Source: an uncultured Pseudomonadota bacterium (GTDB lineage Bacteria; Pseudomonadota; Gammaproteobacteria; Steroidobacterales; Steroidobacteraceae). From it: DNA of 50,832 nucleotides. Numbering within the stretch: position 1 is the stretch's first letter; each line of letters starts with the position of its first letter. The stretch is taken from the NCBI GenBank assembly GCA_946479515.1, contig CAMLGF010000021.1, positions 1-50,832 on the forward strand. The letters run 5' to 3'. The notes under the pieces are model-generated. The model was not told where the DNA came from. It worked only from the letters and a program-made list of their open reading frames with translations, and did no database searches. The position numbers and the translations under genes were made by a program. Of the stretch, positions 8,491 to 16,543 are shown in pieces.

Positions 8491-9018
8491 ATGAAGCGCC
8501 TGTCGTTGCTCGTGGCATCGCTCTGCCTGGCCTCCCTGGCGTTCGCCACCACCTATGTGCGGGTGGAAAAAGACGGCACCAAGACTTATTCGGATCGCCC
8601 GCTGCCGGGCGGACATCCCGTGGAAATCGAAGCAGCGCAGACCTACTCCGCGCCGAAACCAGCGCAAACCGGCAGCAGCAATCTGCCGTCGGAGCAGCAG
8701 CTGTTGCAGAGAATCGACGATTTCCGCTACACGAGCTGCACGCTCTCGCCGGAGAACGACGAGACCTTCACGAATCCCACGAACGTGCCGATCAGCGTGA
8801 GTGTCGAGCCGGCACTTCGCGTCGGCGACATCCTGCAGCTCAGCGTGGATGGCAAACCGGCGGCCGCAAACTCGATGAACACGGTTCTGGACCCGGCTTA
8901 TCGAGGCACGCATACGGCTCAGGTCACCATCAAGGATTCCTTCGGCCGAACGCTGTGCAGCGCCAGCGTTTCGTTCCACGTCTTTCGGCCTTCGGTGAAC
9001 ATGCCCGCGCGGCACTAG
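8491..9018 (+). CDS. DUF4124-domain secreted protein
   Basis: A 175-residue exported protein of unknown function. A signal peptide covers residues 1-19 (KRLSLLVASLCLASLAFA). The DUF4124 core follows at residues 20-55, with TYVRVEKDGTKTYSDRPLPGG, i.e. the Y-x-W/V-x-D-x-x-G-x-x-x-Y-S-D-x-P pattern. The C-terminal half has strands resembling an Ig-like fold (PISVSVEPALRVGD, TAQVTIKDSFGRTLCS). Two cysteines (in the SCTLSP and TLCSAS segments) could form a disulfide. A DUF4124 gene between glnA and ntrB also occurs in Pseudomonas-like genomes, but its link to nitrogen control is unproven. Confidence 0.85.
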   Translation: MKRLSLLVASLCLASLAFATTYVRVEKDGTKTYSDRPLPGGHPVEIEAAQTYSAPKPAQTGSSNLPSEQQLLQRIDDFRYTSCTLSPENDETFTNPTNVPISVSVEPALRVGDILQLSVDGKPAAANSMNTVLDPAYRGTHTAQVTIKDSFGRTLCSASVSFHVFRPSVNMPARH

Positions 9019-9054
9019 CCGGGCCACTGGCTGCCTGCGTGACCGGAGGTCCGC

Positions 9055-10146
9055 ATGGCAGTTGAACGCTTCCTTCCTTCGGCGATCGCTCACTTCGAGC
9101 CCGCGGATCTGATCGGTGCGCTGGCCACGGGCATCGTGGTGCTCGACTCGGATCTGTGCGTGGTGTACGCGAATGTTGCCGCCCAGGACCTGCTCGCCGT
9201 GAGCGTGAACCAGGCACGCGGCAAGCCCTTCCTTTCGCTGGTGCTCGAAGCGGACTCGCTCGATCCCCTGATGCGCCGTTCGCTCGATACGGGCGAGACC
9301 TTGTCGGAACGCGAGATGTCGGTGATGACCGGACCGCTCGGCCGCGAGCACCGCGTCATCGACGTCACCATGACGCCGCTCGACAGCGAGTTCGAGCGAA
9401 AGTATCTGCTGCTCGAGATTTCCGATGCCACGCAGCGGCAGCGCATAACGCGTGAGAACGAGCTCATGGCTCGCCTCGATTCCAGCCGCCAGATGGTTCG
9501 GCAGCTGGCGCACGAGATCAAGAATCCGCTCGGCGGGCTGCGTGGTGCGGCACAACTGCTCGAGCGCGAGCTGCACGAGCATCTGCGTGAATACACGGGC
9601 GTCATCATCAGCGAAGCCGACCGGCTCACGGCGCTGGTCGACTCGATGATCGGGCCGGCACGAGTGCCGCAGAAGACCCTGATCAACGTTCACGAGCTCT
9701 GCGAGCACGTGTACCGCCTGTTGCGCAGCGAAGCGCGCGCCGGTGTGCTGGTGGAGCGCGATTACGACCCGTCGCTGCCGAATGCCGAGGTGGATGCCAA
9801 TCAGATCATCCAGGCGCTGCTCAACGTCGCGCGCAATGCGCTGCTGGCGGTGGGCGAGCGCGGTCGCATCATCATCCGGACGCGCATCGCGGCCAACGTG
9901 AACATCGGCAATTCGCGCCACAAGCTGGCGGCAAGTCTGCAGGTCGAAGACAACGGGCCGGGAGTGCCGCCCGAACTCGCCGACACCATTTTCTTTCCGC
10001 TGGTGACGGGCCGCGCCAATGGCACGGGCCTGGGTCTCGCGGTCTCGCAGGATCTCGTGACCCGTCACGGCGGTCTCATCGAATTCGAAAGCAAGCCCGG
10101 CCGCACGGTGTTCACCATCCTGCTGCCATTACCGGAGAACGCATGA
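9055..10146 (+). CDS. glnL: Nitrogen regulation sensor kinase NtrB (GlnL)
   Basis: A 363-residue cytoplasmic sensor kinase that phosphorylates or dephosphorylates NtrC according to PII state. It has no membrane segment. A PAS domain lies at residues 18-90 and the HisKA box HEIKNP at 153-158 (His153). ATP-binding boxes follow: NVARNALLA (N box), EDNGPGVPPEL (G1), FFPLVTGRANGTGLGL (F and G2). GGAGG at 9045-9049 is five bases before the ATG. The stop overlaps ntrC by four bases. Confidence 0.97.
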   Translation: MAVERFLPSAIAHFEPADLIGALATGIVVLDSDLCVVYANVAAQDLLAVSVNQARGKPFLSLVLEADSLDPLMRRSLDTGETLSEREMSVMTGPLGREHRVIDVTMTPLDSEFERKYLLLEISDATQRQRITRENELMARLDSSRQMVRQLAHEIKNPLGGLRGAAQLLERELHEHLREYTGVIISEADRLTALVDSMIGPARVPQKTLINVHELCEHVYRLLRSEARAGVLVERDYDPSLPNAEVDANQIIQALLNVARNALLAVGERGRIIIRTRIAANVNIGNSRHKLAASLQVEDNGPGVPPELADTIFFPLVTGRANGTGLGLAVSQDLVTRHGGLIEFESKPGRTVFTILLPLPENA

Positions 10147-11597
10147 GCGTCGACCCCACGTATATGCACAACGCCACAACGCAATCCGGCAATCAACCCG
10201 CGCTTCGCGTGTGGTTGGTCGAGGACGACGCCTCCATCCGCTGGGTTCTGGAACGGGCGCTGCGCGCCAGCGGCATGGTGCCGCGCGCCTTCGACTCGGC
10301 GGAGCCCGCCCTGGCGGCGCTGCGCGGGGACGCGCCCGACGTGCTGTTGACCGATATACGCATGCCGGGCAGTTCGGGCATCGATCTGCTGCGCGAAGTG
10401 CGTCTTGCCCATCCCGAGCTGCCCGTCATCGTCATGACCGCGCATTCGGATCTGCCCAGCGCGGTGAGTGCGTACGAGGGTGGTGCATTCGAGTATCTCC
10501 CCAAGCCCTTCGACATCGATCAGGCGGTGGAGCTGGTGCGGCGCGCCGGACAGAGTGCGCGTAAGGGCGAAGAGGCGCCGACACAGGCTCCGGAGATTCC
10601 AGAATTGTTGGGCAGGGCACCCGCGATGCAACAGGTGTTCCGCGCCATCGGCCGCCTGTCACGCTCCAGCGTGGCCGTGCTCATCACGGGTGAGTCCGGC
10701 ACCGGCAAGGAGCTGGTGGCGCGGGCGTTGCACGAGCACAGTCCGCGCCAGAGCAAACCTTTCGTCGCCCTGAACACCTCCGCCATCCCGGCGGAACTGC
10801 TCGAGTCGGAGCTCTTTGGCCACGAGAAAGGTTCGTTCACCGGCGCCGATACGCAGCGACGGGGCCGTTTCGAACAGGCCAACGGCGGCACCCTGTTCCT
10901 GGACGAGATCGGCGACATGTCCACGCCGCTGCAGACTCGATTGCTGCGCGTGCTGGCCGAGGGGGAGTTCTATCGGGTCGGCGGCCAGACGCCAGTCAAG
11001 GTGGACGTGCGCGTCATCGCCGCGACCCACCAGAATCTCGAAGAGCGGGTCGAGCGCGGCATCTTCCGCGAGGACCTCTACCACCGCCTCAACGTGATCC
11101 GCATCGAACTGCCGCCGCTGCGCTCGCGCACCGAGGACGTTCCAGACCTGCTGGCGCACTACCTGCGACAGGCGGCCGCGGAACTCGGCACCGAGACCAA
11201 GACGCTGGCGCCGGTCACCCTGGAGCGGCTGCAGGCATATCGCTGGCCGGGCAACGTCCGCGAGCTGGTCAATCTCTGCCGGCGTTTGACGGCGCTGGCC
11301 CCCGGCAGCGAAATCCAGTTGCAGGACCTGCCTGCCGAAATGCACATTGTCACTCCGGCCGCGCAGACCGACTGGGCTGCGGCGCTCACGTTGTGGGCCA
11401 AGGCCCAGCCTCACGATGGCACCGCGGCCTGGCTCGACCAGGCATTGCCCGAGTTCGAGCGAGTGCTCATCCGTGTCGCCTTGAATCGCACGCATGGTCA
11501 TCGCCAGGAAGCGGCACGCGTGCTCGGCTGGGGACGCAACACGCTGACGCGCAAGCTCAAGGAACTGGGCATGGCCGACGACGAAAGCCTGCCCTGA
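10143..11597 (+). CDS. ntrC: Nitrogen regulation response regulator NtrC (GlnG)
   Basis: A 484-residue sigma-54 activator. The receiver domain (residues 17-135) carries the phospho-accepting Asp71 in LLTDIRMPG and the KPFD lysine near 120. The AAA+ domain has Walker A GESGTGKE, a sigma-54 contact loop written GSFTGA (Ser for the second residue of GAFTGA), and a Walker B LFLDEIGD. The C-terminal Fis-type helix-turn-helix is HRQEAARVLGWGRNTLTRKLKEL. It overlaps ntrB and presumably acts on the glnA promoter 3.3 kb upstream. Confidence 0.97.
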   Translation: MSVDPTYMHNATTQSGNQPALRVWLVEDDASIRWVLERALRASGMVPRAFDSAEPALAALRGDAPDVLLTDIRMPGSSGIDLLREVRLAHPELPVIVMTAHSDLPSAVSAYEGGAFEYLPKPFDIDQAVELVRRAGQSARKGEEAPTQAPEIPELLGRAPAMQQVFRAIGRLSRSSVAVLITGESGTGKELVARALHEHSPRQSKPFVALNTSAIPAELLESELFGHEKGSFTGADTQRRGRFEQANGGTLFLDEIGDMSTPLQTRLLRVLAEGEFYRVGGQTPVKVDVRVIAATHQNLEERVERGIFREDLYHRLNVIRIELPPLRSRTEDVPDLLAHYLRQAAAELGTETKTLAPVTLERLQAYRWPGNVRELVNLCRRLTALAPGSEIQLQDLPAEMHIVTPAAQTDWAAALTLWAKAQPHDGTAAWLDQALPEFERVLIRVALNRTHGHRQEAARVLGWGRNTLTRKLKELGMADDESLP

Positions 11598-11685
11598 ACT
11601 CCAGCGCGCCGCGATCGGCCCGCTCCTAGTTAGTTTCCACGATGCGCGATTAGGTTCGGCCCCGCTTGTCCGGTCGCGCCCCCGG

Positions 11686-11718
11686 GACAAAAATCCGGTC
11701 CTGAGGACTGGAATTGTC
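11686..11718 (+). terminator. Long imperfect hairpin downstream of ntrC
   Basis: GACAA (11686-11690) pairs with TTGTC (11714-11718), and TCCGGTCC (11694-11701) pairs with GGACTGGA (11705-11712) around a three-base TGA loop, with one G-U pair. An AAA/A internal loop separates the two stems. There is no T-run after it, so it may be a Rho-aided terminator, an RNA-processing site or part of a structured RNA. Confidence 0.45.
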
Positions 11719-11895
11719 TTCGGGGGAGAAAGCGAGATTGTTAGCGCTATCCGATCCGCTGATTTCCCGCTTTTTCCCGCTGCTTTCGCCCGACGGGTGA
11801 CATAACCGAAACAGCGCGTGATTGCCGTCGCGAATCGGAAACGGCTTTGTTTCAAGTGTCCCGCGCTTGTTCCATCCTTTGTCCCCATCAGGGTT

Positions 11896-11920
11896 CCGGA
11901 CATTTTTTCTTGACGTCCGG
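11896..11920 (+). repeat. Inverted repeat just before the 53-residue ORF
   Basis: CCGGAC (11896-11901) and GTCCGG (11915-11920) flank a 13-base T-rich spacer, ending four bases before the GAGAGG ribosome-binding site of the small ORF. The position suits a regulator-binding operator or an RNA hairpin that controls translation. Confidence 0.45.
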
Positions 11921-11934
11921 CGAAGAGAGGAAAC

Positions 11935-12096
11935 ATGCAAGAAGTCGTTGTTACAGCCACCAAGTACCCCGAAATCGTGGTCCAGGGTCAGCGCTACGAC
12001 TACACGTCGGACATCGTTCTCGCTGTCATTGGCGTGATGGCCGCCGCGTTCATCATCTGGCGCTACACGGTTGCTCGCAAGGGCAGCAAGGAATAG
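11935..12096 (+). CDS. Small single-pass membrane protein (53 residues)
   Basis: ATG at 11935, TAG at 12094-12096, with a good ribosome-binding site GAGAGG at 11924-11929. Residues 1-25 are polar and rich in V, Q, Y and T. Residues 27-42 form one hydrophobic helix (IVLAVIGVMAAAFIIW), followed by a basic tail RYTVARKGSKE. The positive-inside rule predicts N-out, C-in. It runs toward the convergent pyrD gene (stop 12133). I recognise no family. The ribosome-binding site, the clean helix and the basic tail make coding likely. The N-terminal VVVTATK resembles a TonB-receptor plug motif, but the protein is far too short for that. Confidence 0.65.
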   Translation: MQEVVVTATKYPEIVVQGQRYDYTSDIVLAVIGVMAAAFIIWRYTVARKGSKE

Positions 12097-12132
12097 GGCG
12101 TACCTTTCGTTGCGTACGGACTGATCGTCCCG

Positions 12133-13083
12133 TCAGTCCGTGCGCAGCGAGCCCACCAGCTCGGCAAGATCGCCGAGCTTGTTGGTCGCTAGATAGTCCG
12201 CCAAGCCTGCATTGATCTTGCGGCACAGAAGCGGATCGTAAAAAAGTGCGGTTCCCAGGCCCACGGTCGTGGCGCCGGCGATCATGAATTCCAGTGCATC
12301 CTCGACGGTGGCAATGCCGCCCTGGCCGATGATGGGTACGTTGTGCTTCTTCGCCACTTCGTACACCTGGTGCACTTTGAGCAGGGCGATGGGTTTGATG
12401 GCGGGTCCCGACAAGCCACCCTGTATGTTGCCGATGACAGGCCGGCGCGTCTTCGCGTCGATGGCCATACCCATGATGGTGTTGATCACTGCCAGCCCGT
12501 TCGAACCAGCCTCGATGCAGCGACGCGCGTTCTCGCGGATGTCGGTCTGATTCGGCGAGAGCTTGGTGATGATGGGCTTGCTGGTGGCCTTCCGGCATGC
12601 CTCCACCACCTTGGCCGACATGTCCGGATAGTTGCCGAAGGCGACGCCGCCCTCCTTCACGTTGGGGCAGGAGATGTTGATCTCGATGGCGTCGATGGGC
12701 GAGTCGTCGAACCGGCGTGTGACCTCGACGTATTCCTCGATGGTCGAGCCGGACACATTCGCGAAGAAGCGCGTCTCGGTGAAATCCAGCGCAGGCAGGA
12801 TATTCTTCACCACGTGCTCGGCCCCGGGATTCTGCAGGCCGATGGCATTCAACATGCCGGAGGGCGTTTCGTACACGCGGTGCGGCCTGTTGCCCAAGCG
12901 CGGCTGCCCGGTGGTGCCCTTGAGCACGATGGCGCCCACGTCGCGATTGGAGAAGCCCTCGACGCGCGTGTACTCCTCGCCGAAGCCCACGCAGCCGGAC
13001 AGCAACACGATCGGCGAGTTCAGCTCGAGCCCGCAAAAACTGACGCGCAGGGGGTTCGGGAGCGAGACGGCGGCGGCGTTCAT
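12133..13083 (-). CDS. pyrD: Dihydroorotate dehydrogenase, class 1B catalytic subunit
   Basis: A 316-residue FMN enzyme oxidising dihydroorotate to orotate in pyrimidine synthesis. Class 1B features: GLELNSPIVLLSGCVGFG at the N-terminus, GLQNPG near residue 90, the ISCPNVKEGG loop near residue 145 carrying the cysteine used as base in this class, INTIMGMAID near 200 and GQGGIATVEDALEF near 255. Type 1B enzymes normally pair with PyrK, an iron-sulfur flavoprotein, which is not in the window. The ATG at 13083 is chosen because TACAAT lies nine bases upstream and the extra N-terminus of a longer frame is not conserved. Confidence 0.92.
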   Translation of the reverse strand: MNAAAVSLPNPLRVSFCGLELNSPIVLLSGCVGFGEEYTRVEGFSNRDVGAIVLKGTTGQPRLGNRPHRVYETPSGMLNAIGLQNPGAEHVVKNILPALDFTETRFFANVSGSTIEEYVEVTRRFDDSPIDAIEINISCPNVKEGGVAFGNYPDMSAKVVEACRKATSKPIITKLSPNQTDIRENARRCIEAGSNGLAVINTIMGMAIDAKTRRPVIGNIQGGLSGPAIKPIALLKVHQVYEVAKKHNVPIIGQGGIATVEDALEFMIAGATTVGLGTALFYDPLLCRKINAGLADYLATNKLGDLAELVGSLRTD

Positions 13084-13092
13084 GGGACGCGC

Positions 13093-13102
13093 ATTGTACG
13101 AT
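13093..13102. promoter_or_regulatory. Overlapping divergent -10 elements (pyrD and the TonB-like protein)
   Basis: Minus strand reads TACAAT at 13098-13093, nine bases before the pyrD ATG. Plus strand reads TACGAT at 13097-13102, 34 bases before the GTG at 13137. The two hexamers overlap by two bases, so initiation in the two directions may compete. Confidence 0.4.
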
Positions 13103-13136
13103 GCGTGCCCCGAGTCCAACGCCTGAAAATGAGATC

Positions 13137-14453
13137 GTGAGAAAGACATCCCTGCCATTGCTGTTGCTGTTTGCCACCGGCCTCGCCCAGCCCGCCGACC
13201 AGGCTGCGCCCGACAGGGCGATTTTCGCCCACAGCGATCTTCTGCCCGGGGCGGTCGATCCGGGCTACGAATCGCTGCCGTGGCCCGATGATGCCGACGT
13301 ACAAAGCGGCCCGAATGAGGTGCCGCTGGAGCGCTGGACCACGCAGGCGGAGGCCGGTCGGGCGCGCGCTGCCGCCATCGTTGGCCGTTACTGGCTCGAG
13401 CATATTGCCGAAAGTCCGGGGAACTGCGCCAAGGCCATCGACTGGTATACGCGCGCCGACAAGCTCGGCAGCAATGAGGCGCCGGGATGGCTGGGCCACC
13501 TGTACCGCCGCCTGGACTGCCCGCAGCGCAATCTCAAGACGGCAATCGGCTGGCTGCGCAAGGCGGTGCCGCTGGCAACCTATGGCGCCGCCGCGGATCT
13601 CTTCGCCATCTTCGGCGACACGACGACGCCGGAAGCGGACGCGGCGCTGGCCGTGGCCTATGGCCGCGTGGCGGCGGCCGGCAATGAATTCCCGGCGGGT
13701 GACGACTCGCAGACGCGTCTCGCGGCGCTCGAGCAGGGTCTGGATGCGCGCCAGAAGAGGTCAGCCTCCGAACTCGCGGACAAACTACTGGCGGACATCG
13801 CGCGACGTCGAGCGGCCATGACGGCAGCGCCGGGCGAGGAACGGCTCAAGGTCGGCGCGTCGGGCGCGGGCTGGAAGGTGAACCTGATCGCCTATGACGA
13901 GCTGCGTGAATGCGCGGCCAATACCGTCGGCAACTGCCGGGGCGTGCGCCACACCGTCTATTTCGAGGCAGCCAACGAGACCAGCGAGTACCTGCGATGC
14001 AAGCTGGCGCTGGACCATCGCGTCTTCGCGATCGGTACCGTGAACACCAATCAGCGCGAAACGCTGCTGCCGCCCCATTTCTCGCGGCGCGTGTTCGCGG
14101 GCCGTGCCGGAGAGATTTCCGGACCGCAGGACTTGCGGGTCAGTTGCGCGCCGGTGGCCGGTCTCGCCGCCAATGTCGCCGCCGGCAAGTGCCGGTTCAC
14201 GACCACCGGTGTGCCCTCGGTCGCCGACTTCTATCCACCCGGCGCCAAGCGCCGTAACGAAGAGGGCCGCGTGGTGCTCAACTTCTGGATGGATCAGAGG
14301 GAAGGTCACCCCAGCCTGGTGGAGCTGCGCGAGAGCAGCGGCTTTCCCGAGCTGGACATGGCCGGAGTGAAGATGGGCAGCTACATGGCATTCAAAGGCG
14401 ACTGCGACCAGGGCTACACGTCGGTGGCGATCGCTTTCAGGCTGGCCGATTGA
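13137..14453 (+). CDS. Secreted Sel1/TPR-like protein with TonB-like C-terminal domain
   Basis: About 438 residues from a GTG start that gives a clean signal peptide (RKTSLPLLLLFATGLAQPA); an in-frame ATG at 13101 overlaps the promoter and seems less likely. Residues about 60-160 look like Sel1/TPR helices (NCAKAIDWYTRADKLGSNEAP, then NLKTAIGWLRKAVPLA). Several cysteines in the middle suggest disulfides. The last 80 residues match the TonB C-terminal fold: YPPGAKRRNEEGRVVLNF, then SSGFPELDMAG and FRLAD at the end. It lacks the membrane anchor and proline-rich spacer of true TonB. Function unknown; envelope location is likely. Confidence 0.75.
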   Translation: MRKTSLPLLLLFATGLAQPADQAAPDRAIFAHSDLLPGAVDPGYESLPWPDDADVQSGPNEVPLERWTTQAEAGRARAAAIVGRYWLEHIAESPGNCAKAIDWYTRADKLGSNEAPGWLGHLYRRLDCPQRNLKTAIGWLRKAVPLATYGAAADLFAIFGDTTTPEADAALAVAYGRVAAAGNEFPAGDDSQTRLAALEQGLDARQKRSASELADKLLADIARRRAAMTAAPGEERLKVGASGAGWKVNLIAYDELRECAANTVGNCRGVRHTVYFEAANETSEYLRCKLALDHRVFAIGTVNTNQRETLLPPHFSRRVFAGRAGEISGPQDLRVSCAPVAGLAANVAAGKCRFTTTGVPSVADFYPPGAKRRNEEGRVVLNFWMDQREGHPSLVELRESSGFPELDMAGVKMGSYMAFKGDCDQGYTSVAIAFRLAD

Positions 14454-14469
14454 GCCCGACGGTCCGCGC

Positions 14470-14931
14470 ATGTTCCACCTCGTCGTCTTCGAGCCGGAGA
14501 TCCCGCCGAATACCGGCAATCTGATCCGGCTCGCGGCCAACACCGGCTGCGAACTGCACCTGGTGAAACCGCTCGGCTTCCGGCTGGATCGCAAATCCGT
14601 GCGGCGCGCGGGTCTCGACTACGATGAGCTCGCCACCGTGCGCGTGCACGAAGATTACACTGCGGCACGTGCGGCGCTGCCCGGCCGCTGGTTCGCCATC
14701 GAGACCGGCGGCAGCCGCCGACACGTCGAAGCGAGCTACGCACCCGGCGACGTGCTGTTGTTCGGTTCGGAGCGGCGCGGTCTGCCACCCGAGGTGCTGT
14801 CGACCATCGATCCCGAAAGGGTGCTGTCGCTGCCCATGCGCGCCGGCAACCGCAGCCTCAACCTGGCGAATGCGGCGGCCGTCGCCGTCTACGAAGCCTG
14901 GCGACAGCAGGGCTTCAGCGGAAGTAGTTAG
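14470..14931 (+). CDS. trmL: tRNA (cytidine/uridine-34 2'-O-)-methyltransferase TrmL
   Basis: A 153-residue SPOUT methyltransferase that modifies the wobble base of tRNA-Leu isoacceptors using SAM. Motifs: PEIPPNTGNLIRLAANTG at residues 10-27, LVKPLGF at 34-40, LLFGSERRGLPPEVL near 98, and LPMRAGNRSLNLANAAA near 120, which forms the trefoil knot. Length is normal. It meets gpsA tail-to-tail with a four-base overlap. In E. coli trmL also lies next to the secB-gpsA-cysE block. Confidence 0.95.
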   Translation: MFHLVVFEPEIPPNTGNLIRLAANTGCELHLVKPLGFRLDRKSVRRAGLDYDELATVRVHEDYTAARAALPGRWFAIETGGSRRHVEASYAPGDVLLFGSERRGLPPEVLSTIDPERVLSLPMRAGNRSLNLANAAAVAVYEAWRQQGFSGSS

Positions 14932-15989
14932 CTCTCGACTTCCGCGCGTATCGGGCGGGTCATGAGATCCCGGACCACATCGCGGGCCGGCGCCTGCTCG
15001 TAGAGAATGCGGTAGATGGCCGAGACGATGGGCATGTCCACCTTCTCGCGCAGGGCGACCGCGTGCACGGCACGCGCGGCCGCGTAGCCCTCGACCACCT
15101 GCCCGATCTCCTGCAACGCGGCCTCGGCGCTCTTGCCCGCGGCCAGCGCCAGCCCGAAGCGGCGATTGCGCGACTGGTTGTCGGTGCAGGTCAGCACCAG
15201 GTCGCCGAGTCCGGCGAGCCCCATGAAGGTTTCCTGTTGCGCACCCAGCGCGACCCCGAGGCGCATCACTTCCGTGAGGCCACGCGTGATCAGGGCAATG
15301 CGTGTGTTGGCGCCGAAGCCCAGGCCGTCGCACAGACCGGCGCCCACTGCCAGCACGTTCTTGACCGCGCCACCGACCTCGACGCCAACGATGTCAGTGG
15401 AGGTATAGGCGCGAAAGTTCGGCGCGTGCAGGCTTTTGGCGAGTTCGGCGGCGAATGCGCCGTCGGGTGAGGCAATGGTCATGGCCGTCGGCAGCCCCAT
15501 GCCCACCTCGCGAGCGAAGGTGGGGCCGGACAGCACGGCCACCGGAAACCGGTCTCCCAGCACGTCGTAGGCCACCTGGTGCGGCAGCTTGCCAGTCGTG
15601 AGCTCGAATCCCTTGGTGGCCCAGGCCAGGCGCGCGCCCTCGGCCAGCAAGGGCTTCAACTGGCAAAGCAGCGCGCGCAGCGCGTGGCTCGGAACGGCGA
15701 TGACGATGGACGCGACGCCGCGGACGGCGACGGCCAGGTCGTCATGCACCTCGAGCGCCTCCGGGAATTTCGCGTCTGGAAGGTAGCGCCTGTTCTGACA
15801 CTCGGCCCGCATGGCCGTGGCATCGGCCACGCTGCGACTCCAGAGCCGCGTCGGATGCCCGGCGCGGGCGAAGTGAATGGCTAGCGCGGTTCCCCATGAT
15901 CCCGCGCCAAGGACTGCGACCGTTTGCCGGGTCGCGGGACCGTCGGATCTCGATGGCGCGGTCGCGGGAGTGGACACGACGGTGAGCAC
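14928..15989 (-). CDS. gpsA: Glycerol-3-phosphate dehydrogenase [NAD(P)+]
   Basis: A 353-residue cytosolic enzyme reducing dihydroxyacetone phosphate to sn-glycerol-3-phosphate for phospholipid synthesis. The Rossmann motif GAGSWG is at residues 28-33, followed by VLSGPTFAREV near 150 and VGGAVKNVLAVGAG near 205 with the catalytic lysine. The start is GTG, and about 22 non-conserved residues precede the Rossmann fold, so the true start could lie slightly downstream. It is downstream of secB in the same direction. Confidence 0.96.
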   Translation of the reverse strand: MLTVVSTPATAPSRSDGPATRQTVAVLGAGSWGTALAIHFARAGHPTRLWSRSVADATAMRAECQNRRYLPDAKFPEALEVHDDLAVAVRGVASIVIAVPSHALRALLCQLKPLLAEGARLAWATKGFELTTGKLPHQVAYDVLGDRFPVAVLSGPTFAREVGMGLPTAMTIASPDGAFAAELAKSLHAPNFRAYTSTDIVGVEVGGAVKNVLAVGAGLCDGLGFGANTRIALITRGLTEVMRLGVALGAQQETFMGLAGLGDLVLTCTDNQSRNRRFGLALAAGKSAEAALQEIGQVVEGYAAARAVHAVALREKVDMPIVSAIYRILYEQAPARDVVRDLMTRPIRAEVES

Positions 15990-16019
15990 GGACGCGCCGG
16001 TCGCGCCCGTGCCGCGACC

Positions 16020-16502
16020 TCAGTTCGCCGCGGCCGGCGCGGCCTGGGCCTGCTGCTGCGCGAGGCCGCGGGCAAACAGCTCATTGAAGTCGACCGGCGG
16101 CAGCACGAAGTTCGGAAATCCGCCTTGAGTCACCAGGCTGGACACGGTCACGCGCGCGTACGGGAACAGCACGTTCGGGCAGATGGTGCCAATGGCGCGG
16201 CGCGTGTCCTCGGCGGAGAGTCCGCGCATCACGAACAGGCCGGCCTGTTTCACTTCCACCAGGAACGCCGTGGCTTCGCCCTGCTTGGCTCCCACGGTGA
16301 CGGTCAGCACCACCTCGTTCACCTCCGGGGAGACGACGTTTGCCGTGGTGTTGATGTCGAGCGAGATCTGCGGGTTCCAGTTGCCCTCGAGGCGCGGACC
16401 CTTCGGGGCTTCATACGAGCAGTCCTTCAGGTAGACCGACTGTACGGCGAGCATTGGGCCGTTCTGTTCGTTCGCCACCGGCGGCGTGTTCTGGTTTTCC
16501 AT
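16020..16502 (-). CDS. secB: Protein-export chaperone SecB
   Basis: A 160-residue tetrameric chaperone that keeps preproteins unfolded and delivers them to SecA. The core shows VQSVYLKDCSYEAP near residue 22, PQISLDIN near 46 and CPNVLFPYARVTVSSL near 110, then GGFPNFVLPPVDF. The C-terminal tail is Ala/Gln-rich. ATG at 16502 is chosen because AGGA lies about seven bases upstream; the ATG at 16508 has no room for it. It sits between grxC and gpsA, as in E. coli. Confidence 0.97.
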   Translation of the reverse strand: MENQNTPPVANEQNGPMLAVQSVYLKDCSYEAPKGPRLEGNWNPQISLDINTTANVVSPEVNEVVLTVTVGAKQGEATAFLVEVKQAGLFVMRGLSAEDTRRAIGTICPNVLFPYARVTVSSLVTQGGFPNFVLPPVDFNELFARGLAQQQAQAAPAAAN

Positions 16503-16543
16503 GAGCATTTCCTGTTTTGAATCTGGGCTGGGTAGAAAAAGGG

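Larger units (their letters stand above)
11598..11934. other. Structured 337-base intergenic region between ntrC and a small ORF
   Basis: No open frame with coding character. It holds two inverted repeats, listed separately (11686-11718 and 11896-11920). The base composition is less GC-rich than the flanking genes. It could contain the ntrC terminator, the promoter and leader of the small membrane protein, or a small RNA. I found no convincing -35/-10 pair. Confidence 0.5.

Noticed and set aside
8476..10068. A 530-codon minus-strand frame opposite ntrB and the DUF4124 gene
   Set aside because: Low-complexity Arg/His-rich product mirrored from well-supported plus-strand genes; no start signal.
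11935..11964. TonB-receptor plug-like VVVTATK at the start of the 53-residue ORF
   Set aside because: Seven residues are too few, the protein has no barrel and instead has a membrane helix.
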